From NCBI GenBank assembly GCA_007922305.1, contig ML677326.1:52960453-53024452 (forward strand): a DNA stretch of 64,000 nucleotides, in the 5' to 3' direction. Below, piece after piece: positions 22,736-33,500 of this stretch. Every line of letters begins with the position of its first letter. The stretch's first letter is position 1. The translations under genes and the position numbers were made by a program. Below the pieces are notes generated by a model. The model ran no database searches. It had not been told where the DNA came from and worked only from the letters and a program-made list of their open reading frames with translations. The stretch comes from Dermatemys mawii. Its lineage: Eukaryota; Chordata; Testudines; Dermatemydidae.

Positions 22736-24583
22736 GGAGAGAGAACAAGGCATCCTTGTGGCACCTTCGAGATTATGCAATTTAATTTTACCATACACAC
22801 AAACTGAAAAGAAAATTCACTGACAGGCAAAGTAAAAAAAAGGCAGCTTGAGTACTTGTTACATCCACAAACCAGTGATTTAGGCTTTTGAATTAGCCTT
22901 GTTACAAATGGACTAGTGAATGAATAGTAAAAACAGGAATTATTTGTTGATTTATGGATATTTACTTTCTATATTTTGACAAGAGATGTCAACAATTGGT
23001 TTACAAAGCTTTGACTTTTTAAATCTCTGTTGTTTATGGTCATTAACTAATTATCTGACGCTCCCCCATAGTTCCCTTGTAACTGAAAATTTAACTGGAT
23101 AAAAAATTTAAAGACCGCTTTAAAATAAACATCTATATTATCAGTGAAAAATTATTTAAAAACAAAAATCTGTCAAGCCTCCCCAATGTAGTACAACTGG
23201 TTTTGTATTTTCAATAAATATGCAGTTAGAACATGTCAACTGCAGAGAATGCATCACAGGTATACATTCCGTATCCTTAAAAACCAACAAGATCTTTGGT
23301 AAGATCTTTAGAGGATCTGAGTAGCTGCATTCACTCTGCCTAATCCCACTGGCTTCAAACAGAATTACACAGGACGTAAATCAGGACAGAATTTAGCACA
23401 TTATTCTCAGAAATATTTACCTTTTTCACAGGTTATGCTGAAGAACGATGGAAAACAACATGGCAGTGTACTCTGCATGGAGGCAATTTTTCCACTAACT
23501 GCGTGTTCAAGGTCCTAATCTTTTTGTGACAGCAGTTCAAATAGATTGACCTGTTATCAATTTCTATTGTATTCTTTCCTATGGTAAATGCAGTGGTTTG
23601 CATTTCTTCTTGTAAATAATTACTCTTAAGCATATAGTATCTCTATTGTAGCTTCTGACCTGAAAGTGGTGTTTCCCCCCCAATGATTTGGGTATTTTCT
23701 AAGTCAAAATTTACAACAGTCTAGATCCAGCCATGGTAATTTTGTTCACAATGCTTAAATATATAAGTAAAGCTCAAATCACAAGAAAATGTTTAGGCTA
23801 CTGTGTGTAGTAAAAAAATATCCAACTAGTGATATCAGCTAGAGAGGAACAAAAACCTTTAAAACTCTTTTGAGCATGTTTAAACATTTCAGCGACACTC
23901 CAGGACATCATTTTGATGCCACCTTATTCAAGTTACCATCTGAGCCAGATTTTGTTATTAGATAGCAAAAAACCAAAATGATTCCTTAAGCTTTCTTGAC
24001 TTTATTAATGTTCCGACACAGTCTTATTAAACTGATATCCAATCCAGACAACTGTACAGCGGTATGCTCTGATCTATGACAGACAGATGCTTCCCAAATG
24101 ACAGCTCCTTCATGTACTAACAACTAAAAGTGAACTAAGAAGAAAATGGTCATTAAAATATCAAAAAAAGTGCCTGTGATGATTGAAAGAAAGTGCTTGA
24201 AGCAAAGTTTTTTTATTTTTGTATTTATTTGGTTAGTGTCTATAACTGAACCAGGGTTTCTTTGACCTCAGAAACTGAACTCCGAGCTACTGAAGATGAG
24301 GCATTGAATATTGCAGTCTAAATATACCACAGAAAAACTTCATTAAACTTTGAGTTAAGACTGCTAAATTGCATTTCTATCAGTACAATAAAAAAAAATC
24401 CAGGAAAAACACCAGTTAAGACAGCATTCATATCCCTATAGGGCTTCCCCACCCTCTGTGCTGTCCATTGACTTCCCAGGCTTCTCCACATATTTGTGTA
24501 GTGTTTCCATCTTCCATGTTTCCTATTACTTTTGCCCAGAAGATAAAGACCAATAATTTAAATTCTTAATGCTACAGGGATTT

Positions 24584-24596
24584 CACCAATAGCTAT
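24584..24596. repeat. Left 13-bp target duplication of a PLE insertion
   Basis: CACCAATAGCTAT is repeated exactly at 24761-24773. Both copies belong to the LINE coding sequence, where they encode the minus-strand residues AIG. Confidence 0.92.
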
Positions 24597-24760
24597 TATT
24601 TATACCTGCCTCTGGATACTTCCACTGCATGCATCCGACAAAGTGGGTATTAGCCCACGAAAGCTTATGCTTCAATACTTTAGTTAGTCTTTAAGGTGCC
24701 ACAAGACTCTTTGTCACTTCTGCAATTCCAGACTAACACGGCTACCTCTCTGATTCTTGA
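24597..24760 (+). mobile_element. Short 5'-truncated PLE insertion (164 bp tail only)
   Basis: The insert runs from TATTTATACCTGCCTCTGG to CTACCTCTCTGATTCTTGA. It contains the tail block CACTGCATGCATCCGAC, AAGTGGGTATTAGCCCACGA and AAGCTTATGC shared with the other PLEs, then TGCAATTCCAGACTAACACG. An exact 13-bp duplication flanks it, and LINE coding text lies on both sides. The boundaries are therefore certain to within a base or two. It carries no coding sequence. Confidence 0.93.
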
Positions 24761-24773
24761 CACCAATAGCTAT
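24761..24773. repeat. Right 13-bp target duplication of a PLE insertion
   Basis: This is an exact copy of CACCAATAGCTAT at 24584-24596. Confidence 0.92.
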
Positions 24774-25220
24774 ATGCATTATACACAAAGTGGTCATGAT
24801 AAAGTCACCACATGCAATGAATAATATTTGCATTTTGTTTGGGTCTAGCGTCTGTAGTTTCATTTTTTAATGGTGAAATAAATGCTTGGCATCCATACTT
24901 AAGCATTACTCATTATTGCTCTGTTAGCTGAATCCTGGTTGGTTCTGTAAACACTTAAGTAGACTGATTTTACCTTCACATTTATCTACAAAATTTTCCA
25001 ATGTGATCCTTCCATGTTAGCTTGCAGGAATACATAGATGGTTATTGACTTAGATAGTCTGTTTAAGTTTTCCTTTTAGTGAATATTGTTCTTTTAGTTC
25101 CGAGAACTGAAAATTAGAAGGCCCATCTTTCCTCAGTCCACATTTTTCCTAAGTGCTTCATTAACTTCCTTCTCAGCTATTTCCTGGTTTCTGACTTTAG
25201 CCCATATGGCACAGTCATCT

Positions 25221-25244
25221 GCAAAAAAAAAAAAAAAAAAAAAA
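25221..25244. repeat. Poly-A tract within the LINE RT (poly-T on its coding strand)
   Basis: A run of about 24 A sits exactly where the minus-strand LINE encodes the Phe before ADD. On the coding strand it is a run of TTT codons directly in front of GCAGATGAC. It looks like homopolymer expansion at an ancestral Phe codon rather than an insertion, because coding text resumes on both sides. Confidence 0.8.
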
Positions 25245-25440
25245 GGAAATGTCCATTCCTGCTCTCATCCTTTTCGGGAGGTTGTTTGCCATTATGTTGA
25301 ATAAATTAGGGCTGATGACGTTCCCTTGTGGAGTGCCATCTGCAGCCTCCTCCTAATCTGTGCTTCCTTTTTTATAGTCAGCATTTACCACCTTCATCAG
25401 CTGAGCTTCATCTTTAATTAAGGCTGGCTCACCCAGTAGG

Positions 25441-26614
25441 TGCAACCAGGTATTATAACTGGCCTCTCACCCTTAACCTTTGTGTTGCCTGTGTAAATTA
25501 GAGGAGACTGGATCCTATGTATTTTGCCAGAGAACTATGTTCACTTGTATGTGCTGAACAAGGATGGTCCTTAATTTGTATACATGTTTTTGTTTCTGCA
25601 GCTCATATTCTTGAATAGTTTCAAGGACTTTAGATTTTGATACAGGAACTGAAGAATTTTAAGTGTCTACATTTTCCGATCTGTTCAATCTACATTTTTA
25701 TATCAGAATTTTAACAACAATACTGGAAAATTTGGGTCATTTCTATATATTCTATTTAATACTAGAATGGTACTGAAAAGTGGTTATATTGTGTATTCTG
25801 TACCTCTTTGGTGTTTATTTTAAAATGTAAGGAAATGTATAAATCAGAGTGACAGAGCACTTGCTGTTGCATCTTGATTGTGCGAGAAAGTTTACTCTTT
25901 GTCATCATCACCATGTACTTTAAAAGTAGATAACATCTCTTTCAAAGTATCCATTTATTAATATCTGCAATAGCAAGTTCTTTGTAAAGTCAGTAGCATG
26001 ATATTCCCCTTTTAAAGTTAGCACTAGCTTGGTCACACCAGTTCTCTTCTGTTAGGCCATCTTTGGAATCATTATTTGTTATGAGGAAAGTTAACTAAAA
26101 CTGTAGTTACCCCAGCTGAGATCTTTTTTTAAAAAAAAAAACCCGCATACACAAAAAAACAGTGGCCTTGACTCAAACATATTCAGTGGAAAGTTCTATT
26201 TAATCAATCACAGAGTTCACTTTGTTTCAAATGACACTTGTATACTTTATCAAAGGAAGTGCTTATAGATATGCAATAATTTTTGTTTCAACATTTAGTG
26301 CCTTTAAAAAGAAATCACTGGCAGCAGGAAAAGAGGAGACTGCAGAAGCCTCCTGCCACACCCATAGCCTCTACTATTTTCTACAAGTGTCAAGTATTCA
26401 TGTTATTTCAATCCAAAGTTGCTCCCAAACACAGAATGAAAATACTAGGGAAGCATATGCAGCAGTGTTAGATACCATATAAAACCTGATCCAACTAAAG
26501 TCGGTGGCAACTCCCCCATTGGTGGGCCCACGTTCCATTAGGAGCTGAACTATTGTTCACTTCCACTAACAGGCCAAAGTCAGCTTTGGTGTAAGCAAGT
26601 ACAACTGCGCTGCA
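25441..26614. other. Gene-free AT-rich stretch
   Basis: The upstream part (to about 25640) might hold more of the I-like LINE, but I could not follow a frame. The overlapping frames at 26222-26482 and 26283-26471 show no family features. Confidence 0.45.
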
Positions 26615-27430
26615 ATCATAAGGATCACCATTGGTCTGACCCACTATGGCCAATTTAGCCAAGTATCCTGTCTTTCAAAAATGTCCAATGCCAAGTTCTT
26701 CCACAGGAACAAACAGAAGAGGGCAATTATCAAGGGAGCTGATCGCCTGTCGTCAACTACCGACAGTTAGTCTTCAAATCCTGGCTATAGACACCCAGAC
26801 CATGAGGTTGCATCCCCGACCATCTTATCTAACAGCCATTGATGTACCTATTCCTCCATGAACGTATCTAGGTTTTTTCAAAAACCCTGTTATTGCTGGG
26901 GATGTTGTAAAAGCTAAAAGTATGAGTTCCACAGGTTAACTGAGCACTGTTCACTTTAAACCTGCTACCTATTAATTTCATTGGGTGACCTCTGGTTCTT
27001 GTGGTATGTGAAGGAGTAAGCAACATTTCTCTCTCCACACCATTCATGATTTTATAGACCTCTATATTATTCCCCCATAGTCATCTCTTTTCCAATCTGA
27101 ACAGTCCCAGTCTTTTAATCTGTCTTTATACGGAAGCTGTTCTAAACCCATAAATCATTTTTGTTGCCCTACGCTGTACCTTTCCAATTCTAATAGATCT
27201 TTTCTGAAATAGGGAGATGAGAACTGCAAGCAGTATTCAAGGTTTAGGCACACCATGGATTTATGTAGTGGCATGATGATATTTACAGTCTTATCTCTAT
27301 CCCTTTCCTAATGGTTCCTAACGTTAGCAGCTTTTTTGACAGCAGCTGCAAACGGGGCTGAAGTTTTCTGAGAACTGTCCACAATGACTCCATGATTTCT
27401 TTCTTTAGTCAATTCAGGTATACTATTTGA
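26615..27430 (-). mobile_element. CR1 LINE 3' half, minus strand
   Basis: On the plus strand ACCATTGGTCTGACCCACTA (from about 26628) is the complement of the CR1 3' end. CAGCCATTGATGTACCTATT (about 26831) marks the end of the ORF. ATTCATGATTTTATAGACCT (about 27043) and TTTTTGTTGCCCTACGCTGT (about 27158) complement the VYKIM-like and QRRATKM-like segments. CTGTCCACAATGACTCCATG (about 27376) complements the GVIVDSS-like segment. The ORF order is therefore minus strand. It has many indels and is truncated 5' at about 27430, just before an unrelated coding-like sequence. Confidence 0.88.
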
Positions 27431-27472
27431 ATCGGATTCCTTGTTTTGGTCAGTTGGTTAATTTTTTTTTAA

Positions 27473-27987
27473 ATGGATCAGGACAGAGTCTATACACCAC
27501 ATTTTACTCAAAACCATGCAGAATCCAGCTTCAGAGAGCTTTTGGACTAATGGTGGACTAACATTTCTTATAAGCAAGCACTTTTGATATACGAGACATA
27601 CTTTGATGATGAGCAAGAGATCTATCAGGGGATGTGTGCTTCCCAAATCTGGACCTTGACAAAAACAAAACAGGCTCTGTGCCAAAACAGATGGTAGACA
27701 TCAGCTGGCAGGAAAAAAAAAAGGTTACCAACCCAAAGAAAAGGAAAAGGACTGATATATCTATAGCCACTGAATGTGCTGTTGTACTGGAAAAAGGTCA
27801 TGCAATATCTGCAGACAGAACTCTGAGGAAATACACCTAACTCGAGGAACATGGAAAGGATGCATTCTCCCCCTTACATTTTAACTCGACCACAAAATCT
27901 TGTAGAATAAATAATTTTATAATCGGATTTGAAGACCCTGGCAAAGAGCCGACAGATCACATTATGGTGAGCGACGAACCTCTCTAA
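27473..27987 (+). pseudogene. Broken coding-like sequence of unknown parent, candidate processed pseudogene
   Basis: I do not recognise this sequence. From an ATG at 27473 the frame reads MDQDRVYTPHFTQNHAESSF and, past an in-frame TAA, LLIYETYFDDEQEIYQG. A frameshift near 27632 moves to the frame with LDLDKNKTGSVPKQMVDISW, a basic stretch (KKRKRTDIS, about 27738-27764) and ISADRTLRKYT. After one in-frame TAA at 27838-27840 that frame stays open for 48 codons, through LEEHGKDAFSPLHFNS and FEDPGKEPTDHIMVSDEPL, to a stop at 27985-27987. Without breaks this would be about 170 residues, acidic at the end and with a nuclear-signal-like basic patch. There is no intron-like gap, and AATAAA occurs about 70 bp downstream near 28058. 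It may be a retrocopy of a host gene or part of a DNA transposon. Confidence 0.45.
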
Positions 27988-27990
27988 GTA

Positions 27991-28013
27991 GGCCCGAGGT
28001 CTTCTCTCGGGCC
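27991..28013. other. GC-rich stem-loop after the unknown pseudogene
   Basis: GGCCCGAG, loop GTCTTCT, CTCGGGCC forms a perfect 8-bp stem only four bases after the TAA that ends the coding-like sequence. It stands out in AT-rich surroundings. It does not match the histone 3' stem-loop. It may be part of an ancestral 3' UTR. Confidence 0.6.
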
Positions 28014-28589
28014 CAATTTCTGAGCTGAACTAATTGTGTTTAGCTTCCAGATACAAAATAAATGTGCAGAATCAAAAGGTGCTCCTGCTAAGAGTTAGGC
28101 CCCAAATAATACAGGAACACAGCTTATTTGTCTTTTGGGGTGACCTGAAGGGAAAAAAATTAAACAACTTGGAATGAAAGTCACCAGTAATCTGAAAGAT
28201 TGTATAAAGCTAGCTGTTAACAGGGGTGCTGGAACAATTTATATAATGGGAGTGCCGAGGGCCATTGAACCAAACTGTAAATCCTGTATATAAAAGAAAC
28301 CACTTCAAGCCAAGGGGCTGCAACAGCATCCCTAGTTCAGCACCTAGGACTTTCAGACTTTATTACAGAAGTTATGTTTTCAAAATTCACCTGAGCAGAA
28401 TTTGTAACAACTTGAATCTGCAGTAGCCAATACATGAGGTTAGATGAACAGTATAAAACTCATAGCACCTGGTGTAGGGAGATGCTACAATGGCTTGTGA
28501 TCTCCAGGTCCTGGTCCCCTGGAGTAATTTATAGAGCTGGAGGGTGGGGGGGGGAAGGGAACATTCAGATTTTTCTTGTTTCAGTGTCA
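28014..28589. other. Gene-free stretch with a G-rich tract
   Basis: No gene was seen. AATAAA near 28058 may be the polyadenylation signal of the unknown pseudogene. 28540-28620 is G-rich, with several runs of four or more G. Confidence 0.4.
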
Positions 28590-29280
28590 GTTCTGGGGGG
28601 AGGGAAGGGGAGATTTTGAATTGTCAGCAAATCTAAGAAGTCGGAAAAGTTTTGTTTCAGGATGAACAAAATATTTTGGTTTGGGTATTTTTAGTAAAAG
28701 CAAAAGGGAATGAAAGGCTACATCCACAAAAATGGAGGGAGTGGTAGTGATGTACCCCAGATAACCCAGTGGTCAAGATACTCACCTCATGATATTTATT
28801 GAAGCAGCTCCTGGAACTCAGGTCTACCAGGAGAGTGCAGTAATCAATAGGTTATAGAGTAATGGTCACTTGACAAGTGACTAAGTTTTACACATGAAGT
28901 GGAACAGAGATTAAGTGGAAGGAGAGATTAAGAGAGGCTACCCCAGAATACCAAGTAGCCTGATGGTTAGGGCACTTACCAGGGAGAAGGAAGACCTGGG
29001 TTCAGGACCTTGCTCCAAAATGGTCTCCCACATCCCAAGTGAATGTCTCAACCACTGGGCTGTGTGTATAAGATGATCACCACCACCCTCTTCTTCCTCC
29101 CACGATGCCTAAATATCTTTGTGAATATAGCCTGAAAAAAATCAAAATGTTTCACTTCTATAATGTTGAAATGGTTCATTTTGACATTTCCAAAAGAGAG
29201 ACACTAGCAACAGACTGTGTCTTAACTCTCCCTTTCTGGAGAATCAAAAGACAAAATTCCCAGCCTGCTGTTCCTTTTGG
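28590..29280 (+). repeat. Composite tRNA-like repeat with AAATTTT-type flanks
   Basis: The outer parts are A/T-rich, with motifs such as ATCAAAATGTTTCACTTC and TTGAAATGGTTCATTTTGAC (29140-29180). The centre has CAGTGGTCAAGATACTCACC (28770) and GATGGTTAGGGCACTTACCA (28962), with a B-box-like GGGTTCAGGACC (28998-29010). An inverted half, CTCAACCACTGGGCTGTGTG, is at 29047. Relatives at 56390 and 59480 have the same layout. It looks like a tRNA-like double unit inserted in or mobilised with a larger element. The family name is unknown to me. Confidence 0.55.
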
Positions 29281-30104
29281 TCAGCTCTTTCTCTTATAGC
29301 AACCATATTTCCCTTTGTTTGCCTAATTACCACTTCAACTTTTATCTTGTAGCAGCTTTAATGACTTCTCCTGGTCAATTCTGTCTGCCTTACTTGCACT
29401 GGCTGATGGACCTCCATCTTCTGCGTCTCTGTTCATCACACTTTGTTCTATACCATGTTATCTTGGCTTTTCTGTAGAAGCCATTTCTAACCAAATGCTC
29501 TTAAAATAGCATTTTCTCATATTTTAATACCTCAGAAGATGTTTCTGAAGCCGCTAGATTTTTACTTTATACTTGTGTTAGCATCTATAGCCAATGCCCT
29601 TATCCAGTCATTTTATCCGACTTGTACACAAATTCCACCCCCACTCACCCTCCTTCTCTGAAGCTACTAGACTTCTGGTAGCATTTAATTAGCAAGTAAT
29701 CCTTAATTATATAACAAACAACAAGGTCTTGCTCAGTGTTAATATGGCATAGCAGGTCATGCAAAATTGTAGTTTCAGCAATGCCATTTATTGGAGAACA
29801 TACAACTAATACACAGATAACTCATTGATAAGCAGGCAGTTTTAAAATATAAGATGTTATGGCAGTCTGTTAATTACCATGATGCAAGAGGTGATCATTT
29901 AAATATTTTCAAATATTAGTCCTTCTCCCACCAACATATCTTGGCTGGCATCTATGGAAAAAGGAAGAAGTGTTCTTTAGTGTAACATATTAATACAAAA
30001 TACAATTATTCTCAACATACCCAGAAGAAGTTTTGATGAAAAGATCATTAAAAAGAAAAAGGTAAAACAAAAAAAACCCTACAAATCTCTGCTCTCTCTT
30101 TTCC
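29281..30104. other. Gene-free AT-rich stretch
   Basis: The frame at 29277-29477 has no family features, and no repeat was recognised. Confidence 0.45.
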
Positions 30105-30928
30105 GTAGGAACGGTGACCTATCAGACCTTTCACAGGCCTTGAGAGGCAGGCCAGTCCTGTCTCACAGACAACCCGCCAACCTCAAGCATATTCTCACCA
30201 GCAACAGCACACCACGCCATAACTCCTCTAACTCAGGAACCAATCCATGCAACAAACCTCGATACCAACTCTGCCCACATATCTACACCAGCAATACCAT
30301 CACAGGACCTAACCAGATCAGCCATACCATCACTGGTTCATTCACCTGCACATCTATCAATGTAATATATGCCATCATGTGCCAGCAATGCCCCTCTGCT
30401 ATGTACATCGGTCAAACTGGACAGTCCCTATAAAAAAGGATAAATGGACACAAATCAGATATCAGGAATGGCAATATACAAAAACCTGTAGGAGAACACT
30501 TTAATCTCCCTGCACACACCATGAAAGACTTAAAGGTCAGCATTTTGCAGCAAACACACTTTAAAACCAGACTGCAAAGAGAAACTGCAGAGTTTGCAAT
30601 TCATTTGCAAATGTGACAATCAGTTTGGGACTGAACAGAGATATTGAATGGCTAGCTAACTACAAGAGCAGTTTCTCTTCTCTCGCTGTTCACACCTCCA
30701 ATTCAGCTGCTAGAGGAACACCGCACCCTCCCTGATTAGAGATAACAGCTGGTTCAGCCTCATTGGACCCACCCTGTTATCTTTAACCTGGCTCTTGCCT
30801 ACCTATTTATACCTGCCCCTGGATTCTTCCACTGCATGCATCCGACGAAGTGGGTATTAGCCCACGAAAGCTTATGCTCTAATACTTTAGTTAGTCTTTA
30901 AGTGCCACAGGACTCTTTGTCACTAAGG
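30105..30928 (+). mobile_element. 5'-truncated Penelope-like element with GIY-YIG nuclease
   Basis: The fragment aligns by eye with 10735-11530 of the first PLE. It keeps the segment before the nuclease, the nuclease, the 3' noncoding region with its inverted repeat (TAGAGATAACAGC with TGTTATCTTTA) and the tail block with CCGACGAAGTGGG, CCCACGAAAG and CTTATGCTCTAATAC at 30841-30882. The RT is absent. It ends at TTTGTCAC (30928) without the final CCAGACTAACACGG tail seen in the 24.6 kb copy. I could not find a convincing target duplication. Confidence 0.9.
30140..30433 (+). pseudogene. PLE GIY-YIG endonuclease fragment
   Basis: A 97-codon frame covers the region before and into the nuclease. 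It reads RPVLSHRQPANLKHILTSNS, a Cys/His motif (YQLCPHIYTS, with one Cys of the pair lost compared with CQRC in the first copy), VIYAIMCQQCPSAMYIGQTG, then TAA at 30431-30433. The stop falls where the first copy reads SLQKRINGH. The following codons continue the domain (KRINGHKSDIRNG), so the TAA is a point change within the nuclease. The tyrosines of GIY and YIG are kept. The copy has no start of its own and is inactive. Confidence 0.88.
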
Positions 30929-33088
30929 TACTTGGGACGCTGAAAACTTCCCCAATTGTCTTGTGTTTTTTGCCCAACACAGCACAGGTCATTTACAGGA
31001 TGGGTAAAGAGGCCATTAGGAGATCTGTATGGAAGAAAAAGACTGATGTGGACAGAAATTATTTGAAATTGGGTGTTGTAGAACACTGGAGAATAGGCAT
31101 ATCCACTATGCCTGTGCTGGTACTAGAATGACTGGGCCACAGGCCCTCAATCTGCCTGCGCCCTCTGTACGTTGCCTAAAGATTTTCTGCAAACACGTTC
31201 AACTCGCCTTGGGTTACACTGGTCTCTGGTGGCATGAAGGTGCAATATTCCCAAAACTGAAAGGTTGTCAGAAGCAAGGTCACAAGACTACCCAAAATGC
31301 ATGCTGATGACAAGGAAGAGCTAGTTCCAGAGCAACCTCAAGAGTAGAAGGCACAGCTTGGAAGAGTCCATGCTCTCAGCACTCACACAGCATGCAGAGT
31401 CCGAAAATTCTTGATGCATTCTCCACTAGCTCCTGTAGACACCGAACCACAGTTGAAAGCTGCTCTTCCTTTGCAGAACCCCCATGGGAGAGTAGCAATG
31501 CAAACACCTGCTCTGTGAAGCGCAGCTGAGTGCAATCTGCATTCTTCTGCACCAGTGGGGATGAATCAAGCCCAATGACTGCTTTTTATTCAGAATTAAT
31601 GTGTATAAACATAGGCTACAGGTGGTGTTTCATAATGGAAAGCATTATGGATAGACCTGTATTTAAAACTGATTAATGTAATATATTGCGTTTCAAAACA
31701 GGCCAGATTTCTGAAAAATAAAGTTATCCTCACTTGTCTTCCATGTGGGTGGTCCTCTACATCTTCAGACTGACATGCGGAGATCACATTAACTAGATTG
31801 TGTAATTCCACCTCCCCCTGTTCCCCCACCAAAAAAAAAAAAAAAAAAAAATCAGCTGTGCCCTGCTATAAACAACAGATCCTCGAAAACAATGTACTCA
31901 GGGGCTGTAAGTGCCCTATATGTTAACAGGCTGCAATTCCAAATGCTAAACAAATAGTTTAATTTAGGAATTGCAACATCTGCATTTGTATACCAAAGAA
32001 CTTTCTAAAAATGAGAAAAAGCAGAAGGCCAGATATCAATCTCAGTTATGCTACTGAGTAACTTCATTGAAATTAATGGAATTACTATAGATTTCCATCA
32101 GTAAAAGTGAGATCAAAACCTGCCTTTGATTAAAAGTCATATGCTGATATTTTCTTCAAGCTGATCTGAGAAAAGCAAAATGATTGTGGAATTCCAAATT
32201 TGTCCCCTGTGAATGATTAGTGTAAATTCCATCTACAGTGCTTCGTAATTTCTCTGTAAAGTCATATTTTATTTTTTCTTCATTCTGAAGTCTGTATTTT
32301 AATAGATGGGAAATTGCATTGCTCTCTCCCTGCACTGAGATTTTCAATTTACAAGAACAGTATTTACAGTTCAAAAGAATAGCAGGAAATGTCTAACAAA
32401 AACTTAATAGTTGGTCTCTAGGAAACCAGAAATATACTAAATCACTGAAAGCTGTTCCAGCACACCTTAACTACATTCAAAAGCATCTGAGCAAGCATGA
32501 GAAGTATTTCACTTTTTCATAGACATCAGTATTATGAACCACTTAAATACTGACATTTGAAAACAAGAGATCAAGATTACCCTACTGTTGGTTAAATAAG
32601 CATAATTCAAAACAACTTATGTTTTGGTCTGTAGCTTTCCTCTGAATAATTACTTTAAAAATAGCATTATGGGGCTCTACATTTGTAATTTCCTAATGTT
32701 CCCATGTAAAGTGAACACATTACATTTCATAAGTAGAATGAGGACGGTGAGGAATATTGTGTGTCAATGCTGCAAATTCAACCTAGAATCTAAAAGCCAG
32801 ACTGGCTTATTTTGTTCTCAAATATTATCAGTAATAACGGCTCTACATGCCAAAATAGGTCCTAAATGAGAACTTATCCATTATCTTCTGCTTCTGTCAT
32901 CATTGACACGGCAGAGGTGTAACTAATTGGAACTAGATAACAAAAAAGTCAGTTGTTGATAATTCAGAAGGAGAAATAAAATCTAGCACTCTCTAAATTA
33001 GCTGTGTGGGCTGTGCAGGGCTGAGAGCAAAACCAGCTTCTTATTTTCTCACAGGTAAACAGATCTGCTGAGCTGGAACATGCTATCT
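30929..33088. other. Gene-free stretch
   Basis: No gene was recognised. 31100-31560 is less AT-rich but shows no domain or repeat I know. A poly-A tract of about 20 lies at 31831-31850. The minus frames at 30898-31086, 31596-31832 and 32156-32374 look like chance. Confidence 0.45.
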
Positions 33089-33482
33089 TGTGACAGGGGC
33101 ACAGCTACTGCATCCCTGCCTCTTCCACAAATGTAAACAGCTTTAAGACCTTCTTTGTAAATGTTGTTGTGTATGATATTTACAGGGTCACGATCCCTCC
33201 ACCCGTACATATCAGTGCATTCACACCTTTGGGCTGGAAAATGGTTCATTCTCCCAGGGTGAGGTGGTTGAGTTGTCTACTCAGAGAGAGTTCGCATTTT
33301 CAGGCTCTGTCTGCCCTCCCCAAGAAGTGCTTCCTCTAATAATGAGCTAGTTAGCCCAATTGTTAGGAAGTTAATTGGGCACACCCCTTGATAAATTGGA
33401 TTCCCCTGAAAAGATCTAATTGGTACTAACTGTGACCAGAGTGCTGGCTCAAGCCCCATCTTTCAGCACTTGGTCGCATACA
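33089..33482 (-). repeat. 3' LTR of the Gypsy element
   Basis: On the minus strand it starts TGTATGCGACCAAGTG and ends about CCCCTGTCACA. It shares with the 5' LTR, in order, GAGCCAGCACT, CAATTAG, GGTGTGCC, TAGCTCATTA, CACTGATATGTA, AAGAAGGTCT and GCCCCTGTC. Length is about 394 bp, against 482 bp for the 5' LTR. Confidence 0.65.
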
Positions 33483-33500
33483 TCCCCCAATTTTCTAACA
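33483..33500 (-). other. Polypurine tract before the 3' LTR
   Basis: The minus strand reads TTAGAAAATTGGGGGA directly before TGTATGCG. A purine run ending in GGGGGA next to the LTR TG is the normal primer site for plus-strand synthesis in Ty3/Gypsy elements. Confidence 0.55.

Larger units (their letters stand above)
19571..24429. other. Gene-free AT-rich stretch
   Basis: About 4.9 kb has no recognisable gene. It contains a degraded palindromic repeat at 20855-20935 and a poly-C/poly-A tract at 22707-22735. The frames at 21146-21403, 22120-22431 and 23433-23633 carry no recognisable motif, and I treat them as chance. Confidence 0.5.
24430..25440 (-). mobile_element. I/Nimb-like LINE reverse transcriptase remnant, minus strand
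   Basis: The minus strand reads DGTPQGNVISPNLFNIMANN (about 25345-25285), then after a T-tract ADDCAIWAKVRNQEIAEKE (about 25218-25160), FSVLGT with TIFTKRKT (about 25110-25060), WKDHIGKFVDKC (about 25005) and LDPNKMQILFIACGDF (about 24845). After the PLE insertion it reads AIGEIPVALR (about 24595-24565). This is the order of the RT palm, the FADD box, the thumb and the C-terminus of I/Jockey-superfamily LINEs. The FADDxAxW form and FSVxKT...FTRKR context point to the I/Nimb side. Stops and frameshifts are many. It is not CR1, L2 or L3. Confidence 0.72.

Noticed and set aside
27458..27852. Minus-strand frames across the unknown pseudogene
   Set aside because: They are antisense shadows. The plus strand gives a coherent composition over two frames and a natural ATG and stop.
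28960..29060. Possible tRNA gene
   Set aside because: B-box-like and A-box-like motifs are present, but no cloverleaf with acceptor and anticodon stems can be made. It is part of a dispersed composite repeat.
30105..30928. LINE or retroviral origin for the coding fragment
   Set aside because: The GIY-YIG pattern and the shared tail with the element at 9961 fit Penelope-like elements. No APE-type endonuclease, integrase or LTR is present.
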